Below, in pieces: positions 1 to 10,358 of a stretch of DNA of 64,000 nt (position 1 is the first letter of the stretch; the number at the start of each line of letters is the position of its first letter). The position numbers were made by a program, and so were the translations under genes. Location of the stretch: positions 62,001-126,000 of the forward strand of contig JAJDDQ010000051.1 in assembly GCA_029260215.1 (NCBI GenBank), given 5' to 3'. Under the pieces are notes generated by a model. The model saw only the letters and a list, made by a program, of their open reading frames with translations. It was not told where the DNA came from and searched no databases. The stretch is from Phycisphaerae bacterium. Lineage in GTDB: Bacteria; Planctomycetota; Phycisphaerae; UBA1845.

Positions 1-3000
1 GTGTTGAAGTGGACGAGCGTATCGACGCGGACGGGATTGTGCTGCGTGGGCTGGACGAGGAGCAAGCGTTTGATGCGTTGGAGCGATTACGCGCGGGGGG
101 TGTCGAATCCGTTGCGATTTGTCTTCTGAATGCGTATCGCAATCCGGTTCATGAGATTCGGCTGGCTGAGCTGGCGCGGCGGTTAGGTTTTGAGTTTGTG
201 TCTACGTCGGCGGGCCTGTCGCCGTCGCAGGGAATGCTGCGGCGGGCTGAGAATTGTGTGGCTGACGCGTACCTTGCCCCTGCGCTTCGGCGGTATGTGG
301 GTGATCTGGAGGGAGCATTTTTCGGTGGTCGGTTGCGTTTGATGACCGGTGCGGGGGGTCTGGTGGGGGCGGACGGTTTCAACGGTTCTTCGAGCATCAT
401 GAGCGGTCCGGCGGGTGGATTGGTCGGGGCGGTGGATGTGGCGAGGCGGGCGGGTTTCGCCAAGACCATTACGTTTGACATGGGTGGTACGAGTACGGAC
501 GTTTCGCGTTTCGACGGGCAGTTCGAGTTGCAACATGAGACTGTCCGGGCGGGTGTGCGGATCGCGTCGCCGATTCTCGCCATCGAAACGGTGGCGGCTG
601 GCGGTGGGAGCGTGTGTTCGTTCGACGGGCAGCGGTTTCTCGTGGGCCCGGAGAGTGCTGGGTCGCATCCCGGGCCTGCGTGCTATGGACGCGGCGGGCC
701 ACTGACGGTTACGGACGCGAACGTGTTGCTCGGTCGCGTGCCGGTGCGTCACTTTCCGTTTCGGCGTGATGCGGAGGCGGTGCGCGTGGGGTTTGAAGCG
801 TTGGCTGACGCGGTGCGCGACGCGACGGGGCGCGCTATGGGGTTGCATGAAATAGCTGACGGGTTTGTGCGCATCGCGAATGAGTCGATGGCGGCGGCTG
901 TTCGGCGTATCACGATCGAGCGCGGGGTCGATCCGAGTGCGTACGCGTTGACGAGTTTCGGTGGGGCGGGTGGTCAGCATGCTTGTGCGGTGGCGCGATT
1001 GTTGGGAATCGAGACGGTGGTTGTGCCGGGGCGGGCGGGGGTGCTGAGTGCGTACGGCATTGCAATTGCGGACGTGAAGCGGTTTGTCGAGCGGGCGGTT
1101 CACTCGGAATATGGGCCTCGGTTGGCTGGTGAGCTGGAGGATTTTTTTTCTGAAATGGAAAGGGAGGGTTTCGCGCTGCTTGAGGCTGAGGGGATTCCGT
1201 CGTCGCGCGTTTTGTGTGATCGCTGGATCGATGCGCGCTACGCGGGCGAAGGCGGGGTGTTGACTGTGCCGGCGGCGGACTTTGCGGTGGCGTTCGAGCG
1301 TTTGCATCGGCAGCGGTTCGGATACATACACGATGATCGGGCGATCGAGGTTGTGTCGTTGCGCGTTGAGGCTGTGGGCGGGAGCGAGGATCGTGAAGCG
1401 TTTCGCGTGTGCCATAATACTGACACTTTAAGCACACCTTCCGATGAGATGGCTGACGTGTGGTTCGACGGCCGACCGCGTGCGTGCCGGATTCTGGATA
1501 TTGGAGCGTTGCGCTGCGGGGAGTTGATCGATGGGCCTGCGGTGATTGCGCATGCGACGAGCACGACGGTAATTGATCCGGGCTGGTCGGCTGAGGTGGG
1601 TGAGGCTGGTGATTTGCTGTTGGCGGACAGTGTCGGGGTTTTGCCGGTTGATGAATCGCAGGCTGGGGCGGACCCTGTGCGTCTGTCGTTGTTCAATCAT
1701 CATTTTGCAGCTGTGGCGGAGCAGATGGGGGCGGCGCTGCGGCGGACGGCTATTTCGACGAACGTCAAGGAGCGGTTGGATTTTTCGTGTGCGGTGTTTG
1801 ATCGCGCGGGTGAGCTTGTGGCGAACGCTCCGCACATTCCAGTGCATCTGGGCAGTATGGGAGTGTGTGTGAAGGCTGTGATGGAGGATGTGGGCAGCCC
1901 TCGCCCGGGCGACGTTGTGATTACGAACAACCCGTTTCGCGGGGGGACGCATCTGCCGGATGTCACAGTCGTGACACCGGTGTTCGCCGACGGATCGCTC
2001 GCGTTTTTTGTGGCCAGCCGGGCGCATCACGCGGAGATCGGTGGTGCGAAGCCGGGGTCGATGCCGGCGGACTCGACGCGTCTGACGGACGAGGGCGTGC
2101 TGATCGACGCGTTCAAGATAGTCGATGGTGGGCGGGCGCGGTTTGACGCGTTGGAACGACTGCTGCGGGGTGGAGCGATGCCGTCGCGCAATCCTCGGGA
2201 GAATCTGGCGGACGTTGTCGCGCAGGTGGCGGCGAATCAGGCTGGTGTGGAGGCGCTGCTTGCGCTGACGGCGCGCTATGGGTGTGAAACCGTCGATGCG
2301 TTCACGCGACACGTTCGGGAGGCGGCTGACGTCAAGATGCGGCGGGCGCTGTTGCGTCGGCCGGCGGGTGTGTTCAAGCGTTGTGATACGCTCGATGACG
2401 GTTCGGCGGTTTGCGTGACGATTACGATTGACAAGGACGAAGCCGTCGTCGATTTCACCGGTACGGGAGGTGTGCATGCGGGGAATTTCAACGCGACGCC
2501 GGCTGTGGTCGCGAGCGCGGTGCTGTACTGCTTTCGCTGTCTGATCGGTGAAGATATTCCGCTCAACGCGGGCGTGCTGGGGCCGATTCGGATTCACTTG
2601 CCGCCGTGCATGTTGAATCCGCCATTGTCGGATGATCCGCCTGCGGTGGCGGCGGGTAACGTGGAAACGTCGCAGCGGATTTTGGATGTTATTCTTGGGG
2701 CGTTGGGTGTTGTCGCAGGCGGGCAGGGGACGATGAACAACGTAATTTTCGGGAACGAGCGATTTGGGTATTACGAGACGATCTGCGGTGGAGCCGGTGC
2801 GGGTGCGGAATTCGACGGGGCTGACGCGGTGCATACGCATATGACCAACACACGGATGACGGACACGGAGATACTCGAAGCGCGCTATCCGGTTCGCGTG
2901 CGTCGGTTCGCCGTGCGTCGCGACTCGGGCGGTGGGGGGCGACATCGCGGTGGGGATGGCTGCGTGCGCGAGATTGAGTTTCTCGCGCCAGTTGAGCTTT

Positions 3001-3200
3001 CACTGATTACGCAGCGGAGAACGGTGTCGCCTTATGGATTGGAAGGTGGAGCGCCGGGGACTGCTGGTGAGAACCGAATCGTGCGTGCCGACGGCGGTAC
3101 GGAGCGGCTGGGTTCTGTTGCGACGGTTCGGATGGCGGCTGGGGATCGTCTGATTGTTGAGACGCCGGGTGGTGGGGGGTTTGGCGAAGTGTTTGGATGA
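1..3200 (+). CDS. Fused hydantoinase / 5-oxoprolinase-type protein (HyuA-HyuB), 5' partial
   Basis: ATP-dependent hydantoinase/oxoprolinase family enzyme that would open a cyclic amide such as 5-oxoproline or a hydantoin in the cytoplasm. The frame is open to the window edge (codons from base 3), and the usual N-terminal phosphate-binding segment is missing, so the start lies upstream. The visible first ~540 residues match HyuA, with [12 protein letters not shown] near residue 155 and the FGGAGGQHA motif near 320. From about residue 555 ([12 protein letters not shown]) the protein matches HyuB, including [14 protein letters not shown] and the glycine-rich end PGGGGFG. HyuA and HyuB are separate genes in many bacteria; here they are one chain, as in eukaryotic-type oxoprolinases. 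The exact substrate cannot be told from sequence. Confidence 0.9.
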   Translation, partial: VEVDERIDADGIVLRGLDEEQAFDALERLRAGGVESVAICLLNAYRNPVHEIRLAELARRLGFEFVSTSAGLSPSQGMLRRAENCVADAYLAPALRRYVGDLEGAFFGGRLRLMTGAGGLVGADGFNGSSSIMSGPAGGLVGAVDVARRAGFAKTITFDMGGTSTDVSRFDGQFELQHETVRAGVRIASPILAIETVAAGGGSVCSFDGQRFLVGPESAGSHPGPACYGRGGPLTVTDANVLLGRVPVRHFPFRRDAEAVRVGFEALADAVRDATGRAMGLHEIADGFVRIANESMAAAVRRITIERGVDPSAYALTSFGGAGGQHACAVARLLGIETVVVPGRAGVLSAYGIAIADVKRFVERAVHSEYGPRLAGELEDFFSEMEREGFALLEAEGIPSSRVLCDRWIDARYAGEGGVLTVPAADFAVAFERLHRQRFGYIHDDRAIEVVSLRVEAVGGSEDREAFRVCHNTDTLSTPSDEMADVWFDGRPRACRILDIGALRCGELIDGPAVIAHATSTTVIDPGWSAEVGEAGDLLLADSVGVLPVDESQAGADPVRLSLFNHHFAAVAEQMGAALRRTAISTNVKERLDFSCAVFDRAGELVANAPHIPVHLGSMGVCVKAVMEDVGSPRPGDVVITNNPFRGGTHLPDVTVVTPVFADGSLAFFVASRAHHAEIGGAKPGSMPADSTRLTDEGVLIDAFKIVDGGRARFDALERLLRGGAMPSRNPRENLADVVAQVAANQAGVEALLALTARYGCETVDAFTRHVREAADVKMRRALLRRPAGVFKRCDTLDDGSAVCVTITIDKDEAVVDFTGTGGVHAGNFNATPAVVASAVLYCFRCLIGEDIPLNAGVLGPIRIHLPPCMLNPPLSDDPPAVAAGNVETSQRILDVILGALGVVAGGQGTMNNVIFGNERFGYYETICGGAGAGAEFDGADAVHTHMTNTRMTDTEILEARYPVRVRRFAVRRDSGGGGRHRGGDGCVREIEFLAPVELSLITQRRTVSPYGLEGGAPGTAGENRIVRADGGTERLGSVATVRMAAGDRLIVETPGGGGFGEVFG

Positions 3201-3223
3201 CTGTAGACTTCGTTTTTGAACTT

Positions 3224-3416
3224 GTAACAGGTCAGCAATCTGCAATCGTGATGTTTCGGTATGAAGGCGTGCTGGTTGAGAATGGTGCTGGATGGGTCCG
3301 GGGGCGTCCGCGCGGACTAAAGTCCGCGGCTCGTGGGGTGCCTTCGAAAATTGTGTAGAATACGGGCGAACGCGGTCCTCGAAGTGGATCAGCATTGCAC
3401 ACGGCTGACTTGTTAC
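3224..3416 (+). repeat. 193-bp dispersed element A, copy 1, with terminal inverted repeats
   Basis: About 80% identical by eye along its whole length to 10161-10352. It starts GTAACAGGTCAGC and ends GCTGACTTGTTAC; the reverse complement of the end matches the start at 12 of 13 bases. It contains a perfect hairpin, CGCGGACT-AA-AGTCCGCG (3311-3328). It fills most of the gap between the oxoprolinase gene and prfB, ending 22 bases before the prfB start. The ends and size suggest a small non-autonomous mobile element. No target duplication is evident. Confidence 0.75.
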
Positions 3417-3438
3417 TTCAACTTGATGGAGAATTCTG

Positions 3439-4552
3439 GTGAACTTTGAAGACCCGACGACTGCTCTCGAACAACTTTCGGCGCGTATTGTGACGACCCG
3501 GGACTCTCTTTGACTTTGCGACCAAGGTTGAGGAATACGGACGTCTTGAATCGGTGATGGGGGCGTCGGATTTTTGGAGTAATCCCGAAGCCGCACAGGA
3601 AACCGTCAAGCAACTCAAGCAGGCCAAGGCTGTTGTGGAGCCGGTGCGCGATTTGCTGTCGCGGCAGGAAGAGCTTGCGACCATGATCGAAATGCTGGCT
3701 GAGGAGGAGGATGCCTCCGTGCGTAGCGAGCTTGACGCGGGTTTGGTGGAGCTTGAAACGCGCGTCGGGCAGGTGGAGACGCTGAGCTACCTCTCCCGCC
3801 CCAACGATTCGCGGGATTGTTATTTCAATATACAAGCCGGCACGGGGGGGGCGGATGCGTGCGACTGGGCGGAGATGATGCTGCGCATGTATCTTCGCTA
3901 TTTTGAAGGACGTGATTTTTCGGTCGAGCAGTTGTCGCGTCGCGATGGCGAGGAGGCGGGCATTCAATCGTGCAACCTGCTTGTTCGGGGAGCGTATGCG
4001 TACGGCTATCTGTCGTGCGAGATGGGCGTGCATCGTCTTGTGCGGATTTCGCCGTTCAGTGCTCAAGGCAAGCGGGAGACGAGCTTCGCGTCGGTGGACG
4101 TTCAGCCGGAGATGGACGACATCGAGATCGAGCTTGACTGGGACAAGGACGTTCGCGAGGACACCTACCGCAGTAGCGGTGCGGGTGGGCAGCATGTGAA
4201 CAAGACGTCGTCGGCGGTTCGGTTGACGCACCTTGCGACCAATACGGTGGCGCAGTGTCAGAACGATCGTTCGCAGCATAAGAATCGCGCGTCGGCGCGC
4301 AAGATGCTCAAGGCTCGACTGTTTCAGCTTGAGGAGGCTAAGCGCGACGCGGAGCTTTCGAAGTATTATGGGGAGAAGGGTCAGATCAGTTGGGGCAACG
4401 CGATTCGGAGCTATTTTCTGTATCCGGAGCAGCGTGTGAAGGATTCGCGGACGGCGGCGATGACGTCCAATACGCAGGGCGTGCTCGATGGGGAGATTCA
4501 GATGTTCATCGATGCGGAATTGTTGCGGCGTGTGGCGGCGCGGGGGAAATGA
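3439..4552 (+). CDS. prfB: Peptide chain release factor 2 (RF2), expressed through a programmed +1 frameshift
   Basis: Recognises UGA and UAA stop codons in the ribosomal A site and triggers peptide release. The main frame (from about 3512) carries the RF2 tripeptide SPF in RISPFSAQGKRETSF and the catalytic GGQ in SSGAGGQHVNK. A short upstream frame starts at GTG 3439, preceded by GGAG seven bases away, and encodes MNFEDPTTALEQL... for 24 codons before an in-frame TGA at 3511-3513. Slipping +1 on CTT-TGA-C gives ...SL-DFATKVEEY, which is the normal RF2 N-terminus. The gene is therefore intact and autoregulated: scarce RF2 makes the ribosome pause at UGA and shift. Automated callers would truncate it to about 3554. 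Confidence 0.95.
3505..3514 (+). promoter_or_regulatory. prfB: prfB programmed +1 frameshift site (TCT CTT TGA C)
   Basis: The slippery CTT codon (3508-3510) is followed directly by TGA C, the conserved arrangement of RF2 recoding sites. The stimulatory Shine-Dalgarno-like sequence seen in Escherichia coli just upstream is weak here; only CGGGAC (3499-3504) resembles it. The two reading frames join only by a +1 shift at this point. Confidence 0.93.
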
Positions 4553-4724
4553 TGTACTCCCGAGGTTGATGCGAATCTGTTCACATTCGCGAGTTCACCG
4601 TACGGACATGGTCGGCCCGGGGGCTTTCGGCTGTGTTGGCGTTACCGATCACTTCAAAACCGACCACCAATAATCGAATCAAGACCGACCTGTGATGTCG
4701 TTTTTTGGGGTGCGTTGGGTTGGG

Positions 4725-4752
4725 CGTGTCGCACGCGACACGGCTAAGCGGG
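4725..4752 (+). repeat. 28-bp palindromic repeat D, copy 1
   Basis: Identical over 28 bases to 15724-15751. The first 18 bases form a palindrome, CGTGTCGC-AC-GCGACACG, followed by GGCTAAGCGGG. It lies in the 225-bp gap between the convergent ends of prfB and mfd, where the hairpin could also act as a transcription stop; no T run follows. Nothing else is recognisable in this gap. Confidence 0.7.
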
Positions 4753-4777
4753 TTTGAGTGAGATGATGGGGGGGGAT

Positions 4778-7700
4778 TCAGGTTGGGATGGGGACTTCTG
4801 CTTTTCCTTTGAGGAGTTTTCGGAGGATGGGGAGGAGGGTTTCGGGTTCGAGGTAGGCTGCGGGCATGCGCAGGTGGATGGTGGCGGGGTCGGGCATGCG
4901 GACGCTGCCGGGGGCGCTTTCGAAGAGGGGTTGGACGTATTTCAGGTCGGCGATGGTGAAGATGAGGTCCGGGGGTTTGAGGACGACTTTCTGGATGGTC
5001 CATGCGGCGGCGAGGATGCGCAGCTCGGCGAGGTCGAGGAGTAGCTGGACGTGTTTGGGCGGGGGGCCGAAGGCGTCGTCGAGGTCGGTTTGGAGGCGTT
5101 CGAGGTCGCTGGTGAGGTGACAGGCTTTGATGCGTCTGTAGACGTCGAGTCTTGTTTGTTCGGAGGCGATGTATCGTCTGGGGATGTGGGCCTGCACGCC
5201 TAGTTCGAGGTGTACGGGTGGTGGGGCGGTGGATGTTTCTCCGCGTGCGCGTCTGACGGCTGTTTCGAGCAATTGACAATACATCTCGTAGCCGACGGCG
5301 GCGATGTGCCCGCTTTGTTCGGGGCCTAGCAGGTTGCCTGCGCCTCGGATTTCGAGGTCGCGCATGGCGATGCGGAACCCTGCTCCGAGGTCGCTGAATT
5401 CTTCGATGGCTTTGAGTCTTTTGGCTGCTTTGGGCTTGATGGGTCTGTCGTGTGGGAGGAGGAAGTAGCAGTAGCCTCTGATGGCTGATCGGCCGACTCT
5501 GCCTCTGAGCTGGTGCAGGTCTGAGAGTCCGAAGCGGTCGGCGTTGTTGATGAAGATGGTGTTGACGGTTGGGATGTCGATGCCGCTTTCGATGATGGTT
5601 GTGGCGAGGAGGATGTCTGCTTTTCTGGCGACGAATGCGCGCATGACTTTTTCGAGTTGTCCGCCTTTCATCTGTCCGTGGCCTATGATGATGCGTGCTT
5701 CGGGGACGATTTGTTTTAGGTCTTCGGCGATGCCATCGATGGAGTGGACTTCGTTATGTATGAAGAAGATTTGTCCTTCGCGGTTGAGCTCGCGCATGAT
5801 GGCGTTTCGAATGGTTTCGGGGTCGTGGATTGAGACGTGGCTTGCGATGGCGCGTCTGTCCATTGGTGGTGTTTGCAGGGCGCTGATGTCGCGGATTCCG
5901 ACGAGGGCCATGTGCAGTGTGCGGGGGATGGGTGTGGCGGACAGGGAGAGCACATCGACCATTGCGCGGACGCGTTTGAGTCTTTCCTTGTGCTCGACGC
6001 CGAAGCGTTGCTCTTCGTCGATGACGATGAGGCCGAGGTCGGCGAAGCCCACGTCTTTGCTGAGGATTCTGTGGGTGCCGATGAGGATGTCGATTCGGCC
6101 TTTCTTGGCCTGTTCGATGAGGATTTTTTGTTCGGCTTTGGTTTTGAAGCGGGAGAGGCAGCCGATGGAGAAGGGGTATTCGGCCAATCGTTCGGTGAAG
6201 GTTCTAAAGTGTTGTTCGGCCAACACGGTGGTGGGGACGAGTACGGCGACCTGTTTTCCGAATTCGATGACTTTGAATGCGGCGCGCAAGGCTAACTCTG
6301 TTTTTCCGAATCCGACGTCTCCGCAGAGCAGGCGGTCCATCGGTTTTTTGCGGATGAGGTCGCCTTTGATGTCGGCGCTGACGACGATCTGGTCTTCGGT
6401 GTCTTCGTAGGGGAATGATTCTTCGAATTCGCGTTGCCAGTTGGTGTCTGCGGGGTAGGCGGTGCCCTCGTTCTGTTCGCGTTCGACCTGGATGCGCAGG
6501 AGTGATTCAGCCAGTTCTGAGACGGCGTCTTCGACGCGTTCTTTGGTTTTCTTCCAGCGTGTGCCACCGAGTTTCGACAGGGTGGGTTTGATTCCACCGG
6601 CGCCGATGTACTTCTGGATGAGGTCGATTTGGGATGTGGTGACGTGTATGGCAGCGTCGTCGGCGAATTCTAGGGTTAGGAATTCCTCGACCTTTTCCGA
6701 CCCGTGCTTCTGCATGGTTTTCATGCCGCGGTATCGGGCGATGCCGTGGGAGATGTGTACGACCCAATCTCCGGGTACGAGGTCGAGGACGGATTCGATG
6801 GGTCGGGCGGCGGCGCTCTTGCGCAGTTTGCGTCCGGGTTTGCGGTGGAAGATTTCGTGATGGGGAACGACGATGGTGCTGGTGGCGCGCCAATCGAATC
6901 CGTGGTGGACAAGTCCTATGACGAGGGTGATGCGTTTGGGGATGGTGCCTGCGTGTTCGGCAAGGAGCTCGTTCATGCGGGCGCGTTCGCCGTTGTTGGC
7001 GCAGTAGACAAGGATGTCGTGGTCCTCGGCTGCGTCGATAAGCGAGCGGAGTGCGTCTTCGGTTTTGCCCTCGAATCGGGCGAGGGAGTGGACGTCGAAA
7101 TGGAAGACGTCGCCTTCGCCTCCGACGGCTGCTCCGATGCGGGAGATGTGCAGATGGGTGAAGTTGGACAGTTGTCGCCAGAGTGCGCTGGGTTCGAGGA
7201 GCTTGGTGGGGCGGTTGACGCGGTTGTAGAAGGTGACGCCGATTTCCTGCACGTCGGCTGGCCGGTCTACGATGACGATGGTGTCTTCGGGGAGGTAGTC
7301 GACGAGGGCTGCCTGACTTTCGCGGGGGAGCGTTTGTTTGTGTGAGACGGTTACGATGGCTACGTGGGCTTCGTGGTGTTTGGCGCGTTGTGTTGCGGGG
7401 TCGAAGGATCGGATTGCTTCGAGATGGTCGTCGAAGAATTCGAGCCGGATGGGGTCTTCGCGATCGTGGGCGTAGATGTCAACGATGTCTCCGCGTCTTG
7501 CGTAGTCACCGGGTGCTTCGACGCGATCGAGACGTTCGAAGCCGCGCTTGGCCAGCCATTCGACGACGTCGTCGGGTGTTTGGGTTTGGTTGGTGGTTAG
7601 TTTGAGTGTGTTGGCGTCGAGCGTGGCGGGGCTGACGACGGGTTGGAGCATGGCTTGTATGGGCGCGACGATGAAGGGTTGGTTCGGGGTTTTCTGCCTG

Positions 7701-8044
7701 GCTGGTTGGGTTTGATTTCGGCGAAGTTTTGCGCAGAGTTGGAGTCGTTCGTCGTGGATTTCGCCGCCTGCGGACCCTTGGCCTGGGATGGTTTCCCACG
7801 CGGGGAGCAGGTCACATTTTCGCTTTGAGAAAGTTTCGATGTCGTCGAGAGTTTCGTCGGCTTCGTCGAGGTGGGCGGTGAGGTAGAGGATAGGCCGGTT
7901 GAGTCGGTCTGCGAGGTCTGCGACGGCCATCGGCGCAGAGGATCCCCACAGGCCCGAGACTCCGACCACCCCGCGTTTGGTGGTGAGTCGTTTGAGGAGC
8001 CTGTCGAATGCGCGGTCCTCGGTGATCTTTTTGACCACGCTCAT
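4778..8044 (-). CDS. mfd: Transcription-repair coupling factor Mfd
   Basis: Superfamily 2 DNA translocase that removes RNA polymerase stalled at lesions and recruits UvrA to start nucleotide excision repair. About 1088 residues from ATG 8044 (MSVVKKITEDRAF), slightly short for the family (about 1150). It has an N-terminal UvrB-like region, a CarD-like RNA polymerase interaction domain near residues 420-490 (PGDWVVHISHGIARYRGM), Walker A GDVGFGKTEL near 575, the DEEQ box near 676, SATPIPRT near 703, the motif V/VI region with LRGRVGRS, and a C-terminal TRCF domain. The reading frame stays open to 8410, but the extra upstream residues are low-complexity and do not resemble Mfd, so ATG 8044 is preferred; no strong ribosome binding site is visible. 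Confidence 0.95.
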   Translation of the reverse strand: MSVVKKITEDRAFDRLLKRLTTKRGVVGVSGLWGSSAPMAVADLADRLNRPILYLTAHLDEADETLDDIETFSKRKCDLLPAWETIPGQGSAGGEIHDERLQLCAKLRRNQTQPARQKTPNQPFIVAPIQAMLQPVVSPATLDANTLKLTTNQTQTPDDVVEWLAKRGFERLDRVEAPGDYARRGDIVDIYAHDREDPIRLEFFDDHLEAIRSFDPATQRAKHHEAHVAIVTVSHKQTLPRESQAALVDYLPEDTIVIVDRPADVQEIGVTFYNRVNRPTKLLEPSALWRQLSNFTHLHISRIGAAVGGEGDVFHFDVHSLARFEGKTEDALRSLIDAAEDHDILVYCANNGERARMNELLAEHAGTIPKRITLVIGLVHHGFDWRATSTIVVPHHEIFHRKPGRKLRKSAAARPIESVLDLVPGDWVVHISHGIARYRGMKTMQKHGSEKVEEFLTLEFADDAAIHVTTSQIDLIQKYIGAGGIKPTLSKLGGTRWKKTKERVEDAVSELAESLLRIQVEREQNEGTAYPADTNWQREFEESFPYEDTEDQIVVSADIKGDLIRKKPMDRLLCGDVGFGKTELALRAAFKVIEFGKQVAVLVPTTVLAEQHFRTFTERLAEYPFSIGCLSRFKTKAEQKILIEQAKKGRIDILIGTHRILSKDVGFADLGLIVIDEEQRFGVEHKERLKRVRAMVDVLSLSATPIPRTLHMALVGIRDISALQTPPMDRRAIASHVSIHDPETIRNAIMRELNREGQIFFIHNEVHSIDGIAEDLKQIVPEARIIIGHGQMKGGQLEKVMRAFVARKADILLATTIIESGIDIPTVNTIFINNADRFGLSDLHQLRGRVGRSAIRGYCYFLLPHDRPIKPKAAKRLKAIEEFSDLGAGFRIAMRDLEIRGAGNLLGPEQSGHIAAVGYEMYCQLLETAVRRARGETSTAPPPVHLELGVQAHIPRRYIASEQTRLDVYRRIKACHLTSDLERLQTDLDDAFGPPPKHVQLLLDLAELRILAAAWTIQKVVLKPPDLIFTIADLKYVQPLFESAPGSVRMPDPATIHLRMPAAYLEPETLLPILRKLLKGKAEVPIPT

Positions 8045-8309
8045 TGAGTTTTTGATGGTAACGTCGCGTTTTTTTTTTGGAAAGTCGCCGGTTGGGGAGA
8101 TTTGATGTTTGGCTGGTTGGCTGTGGCGGGGGGTGGCGACAAGTTTGGACAAGTATCCACAATGGGATTCTGGCCTCTGCCCGATGACGCCCGTAGGCTC
8201 TAATTGGGTCTGGAGCGTTCGAAGTGGGTTCGTATTCGAGCGATGAAGTGGTCGCCTGACGCACCTTTGCCACCGCGTTCCGGACGTTTCTGAGTTAGGA
8301 GTTTTTTTG

Positions 8310-10148
8310 ATGAGATTTTCGCATCGCCTGTTGGGCGTGATGCTGGTGTTTTGCATGTCGCCGGCGGCCCGCGCGGAGCAGGCTGCTCCGTTTACTTTGG
8401 GGCGATTCATTCCTTCGGATGTTTGGTTCTATATCCACGAGGTTCACAACCCGGAGCGCGATTTTATCTGTGCTCATTGGGATAAGGTGATCAAGGCTGC
8501 CTCGGAGTGCGGTGTGGATGTGGAGATCAAGCGTCTCTTGGCGGACTCGATTGACGAGGACCGTCGCGAGGCGTTTGAGGCGAAATGGGATCGTGTGATC
8601 GGGGCGTTGAAGGCGGTCCCGTGGGTTGATGATTTGGGGAGTCGTGAGTTCGCGATGGGTCAGCGTATTGCGCTGCCGATGCCGGAATACATCTTCCTGT
8701 TTCGCAACGATCCCGCGAAGACGGATGAGATTGCGAATTCGCTCAACGCATTGCTGGAGACGGCGGCGTCTCTGACGGATTCGTGCAACATCGTCAAGAA
8801 GGAAGTGTCGGGCGCGCACATATCGTCGTTGTGTATGGGCGAAGTCGGGTCCGTGGTGGAATTGCTGCGGTACAAGGATGTCGTCGGGTTCACGGTCGGC
8901 AAGGGTGTGGCGGCGGAAGTTCTGGCATTGGTGCAATCGAAGGGCAACAAGGGTTCGATCCTTGCGGACGCGACGTTTCAGCGTGCGATTGGGAGTGTGG
9001 AGCCGCCCGAGGATTTTGTACAGTTTTTCAACATTGACGCGATGTTCGATCAAGTCGAGGGATGTTTTGACTATGCGTTCGAGCGTGGCGGCAAGGACGA
9101 CGAGGAATCGCGATCGATTCGCAAGGTGATTGGAAAGGGATTGGACCATTTCAATATTGTGGATTATGTCGTTTCGACGCGCCAGACGTCCGGGTTGAGC
9201 GAGAGGATGACGTCAATTGTGAAGTCGTCGCCGGAGAAATTGAAGAAACCGTTTGGGCGGGCGCTCAGCTCGGGTCGGCCTTTTGAGCGGTTCGACAAGT
9301 TCATTCCGAAGAACGCGACGGGGTTCATGGTGAGCACGACGATCGATTTCAGTATTGTCTACAACACGATTCTGGATTTCATCAGGACGGAAATTCCCGG
9401 CGATGGTGCTGCTGTGCTGGCCAAGTGGGACGGACTTCAGGAACAGTTCGGATTCAATCTGGATCGGGATTTATTCAGTTGGCTTGGCGGGGAGATCATC
9501 TCAGTCACGCTGCCGGGGATGATGGGGTCGCAGGCGAACAATGTGTTCATGATTCGCACGAAGAATGCGAAGGCTGCGTGGGAAAGTGTCAGCAAGCGTA
9601 TCGATCAACTGGGGCAACTGGAGTCCATCACGGTCAGCCCCGCGCCTGGGGTTGAGGCTGAAGGATTCGTGTCGGTGGTCCATCCGATGATGATGATGAT
9701 GCAGGTTCGTCCGGTGCTTGGCATGTATGAGGATTGGTTGGTGATCGGCACGAAGGCGCAGGATGTTAATCTTTGCCTAGCTGTTGCGAAGGGTGATGCG
9801 CCGAGCATTCGCAAGAACGAACGGTTCATGGGTGAAGGGCTCGCACCGGATGGCCCGGTGCATTCGGCGTCGTTCAACGATCTGAGCAACATGGGTCAGG
9901 AGATGGGCATGGTGTTCGGGATGCTCGGGATGGCTGGCGGCATGATGCCGGATTCGCCTGAGACACGGCCTGCCCGTACAGCGTTTATGCTTATGGCGCG
10001 GTTGGCGCCTGTGGCTGCCCAAGTCGATTTTTTCCGTTCCAGTGCGTCGGTGGGGCATTTCGTCGGGGACGGCTGGACGATTGAAGCGGTTATAAACTAC
10101 AAGCCGTATGTGGCGCCTGAGACGGAGGCGGGATTGGCTTCTGAATAG
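8310..10148 (+). CDS. Secreted protein of unknown function
   Basis: A 612-residue protein with a clear signal peptide (MRFSHRLLGVMLVFCMSPAARAEQA). ATG 8310 is preferred over the adjacent TTG 8307 because AGGAG (8297-8301) is eight bases upstream. The mature part is acidic and non-repetitive, with alternating beta-like and helical stretches, no lipobox, no membrane anchor and no catalytic motif that I recognise. A run of five methionines (HPMMMMMQVRP) occurs near residue 455. It is transcribed divergently from mfd and followed by repeat A copy 2. The overall pattern resembles periplasmic DUF3352-like proteins, but I cannot support a family assignment. Confidence 0.8.
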   Translation: MRFSHRLLGVMLVFCMSPAARAEQAAPFTLGRFIPSDVWFYIHEVHNPERDFICAHWDKVIKAASECGVDVEIKRLLADSIDEDRREAFEAKWDRVIGALKAVPWVDDLGSREFAMGQRIALPMPEYIFLFRNDPAKTDEIANSLNALLETAASLTDSCNIVKKEVSGAHISSLCMGEVGSVVELLRYKDVVGFTVGKGVAAEVLALVQSKGNKGSILADATFQRAIGSVEPPEDFVQFFNIDAMFDQVEGCFDYAFERGGKDDEESRSIRKVIGKGLDHFNIVDYVVSTRQTSGLSERMTSIVKSSPEKLKKPFGRALSSGRPFERFDKFIPKNATGFMVSTTIDFSIVYNTILDFIRTEIPGDGAAVLAKWDGLQEQFGFNLDRDLFSWLGGEIISVTLPGMMGSQANNVFMIRTKNAKAAWESVSKRIDQLGQLESITVSPAPGVEAEGFVSVVHPMMMMMQVRPVLGMYEDWLVIGTKAQDVNLCLAVAKGDAPSIRKNERFMGEGLAPDGPVHSASFNDLSNMGQEMGMVFGMLGMAGGMMPDSPETRPARTAFMLMARLAPVAAQVDFFRSSASVGHFVGDGWTIEAVINYKPYVAPETEAGLASE

Positions 10149-10160
10149 GTCGGGCGGAGG

Positions 10161-10352
10161 GTAACAGGTCCGCAATCTGCATTGGCGATCTTTCGGCATG
10201 AAGGTGTGCTGGTTGAGAATGGTGTTGGAAGGGTATGGGGGCGTCCGCGCGGACTGAAGTCCAGGGCTCGTGGGGCGCACTCGAAAACCGTGTGGAATGC
10301 GTGCGAATGCGGTCCTTGAATGGATTGGCATTACACACAGTTGAACTCTTAC
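10161..10352 (+). repeat. 193-bp dispersed element A, copy 2
   Basis: Second copy of the element at 3224-3416, here starting GTAACAGGTCCGC and ending TTGAACTCTTAC; its terminal inverted repeats have decayed to about 9 of 13 matches. The internal stem GGACT-GA-AGTCC is kept. It occupies nearly all of the 210-bp gap between the convergent ends of the 8310 gene and sthA, where the hairpin could also end transcription. Confidence 0.75.
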
Positions 10353-10358
10353 GTTTTG

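Noticed and set aside
1428-2945. Long minus-strand frames (also 183-1415) opposite the oxoprolinase gene
   Set aside because: Arg/His-rich translations with no motif, fully overlapped by HyuA/HyuB homology on the other strand.
3224-3416. Target-site duplication around element A
   Set aside because: The immediate flanks (CTT left, TTC right) and those of copy 2 do not give a convincing direct repeat.
3439-3554. prfB as a frameshifted pseudogene
   Set aside because: The stop lies exactly at the conserved CTT-TGA-C recoding position, and both frames match RF2 on either side.
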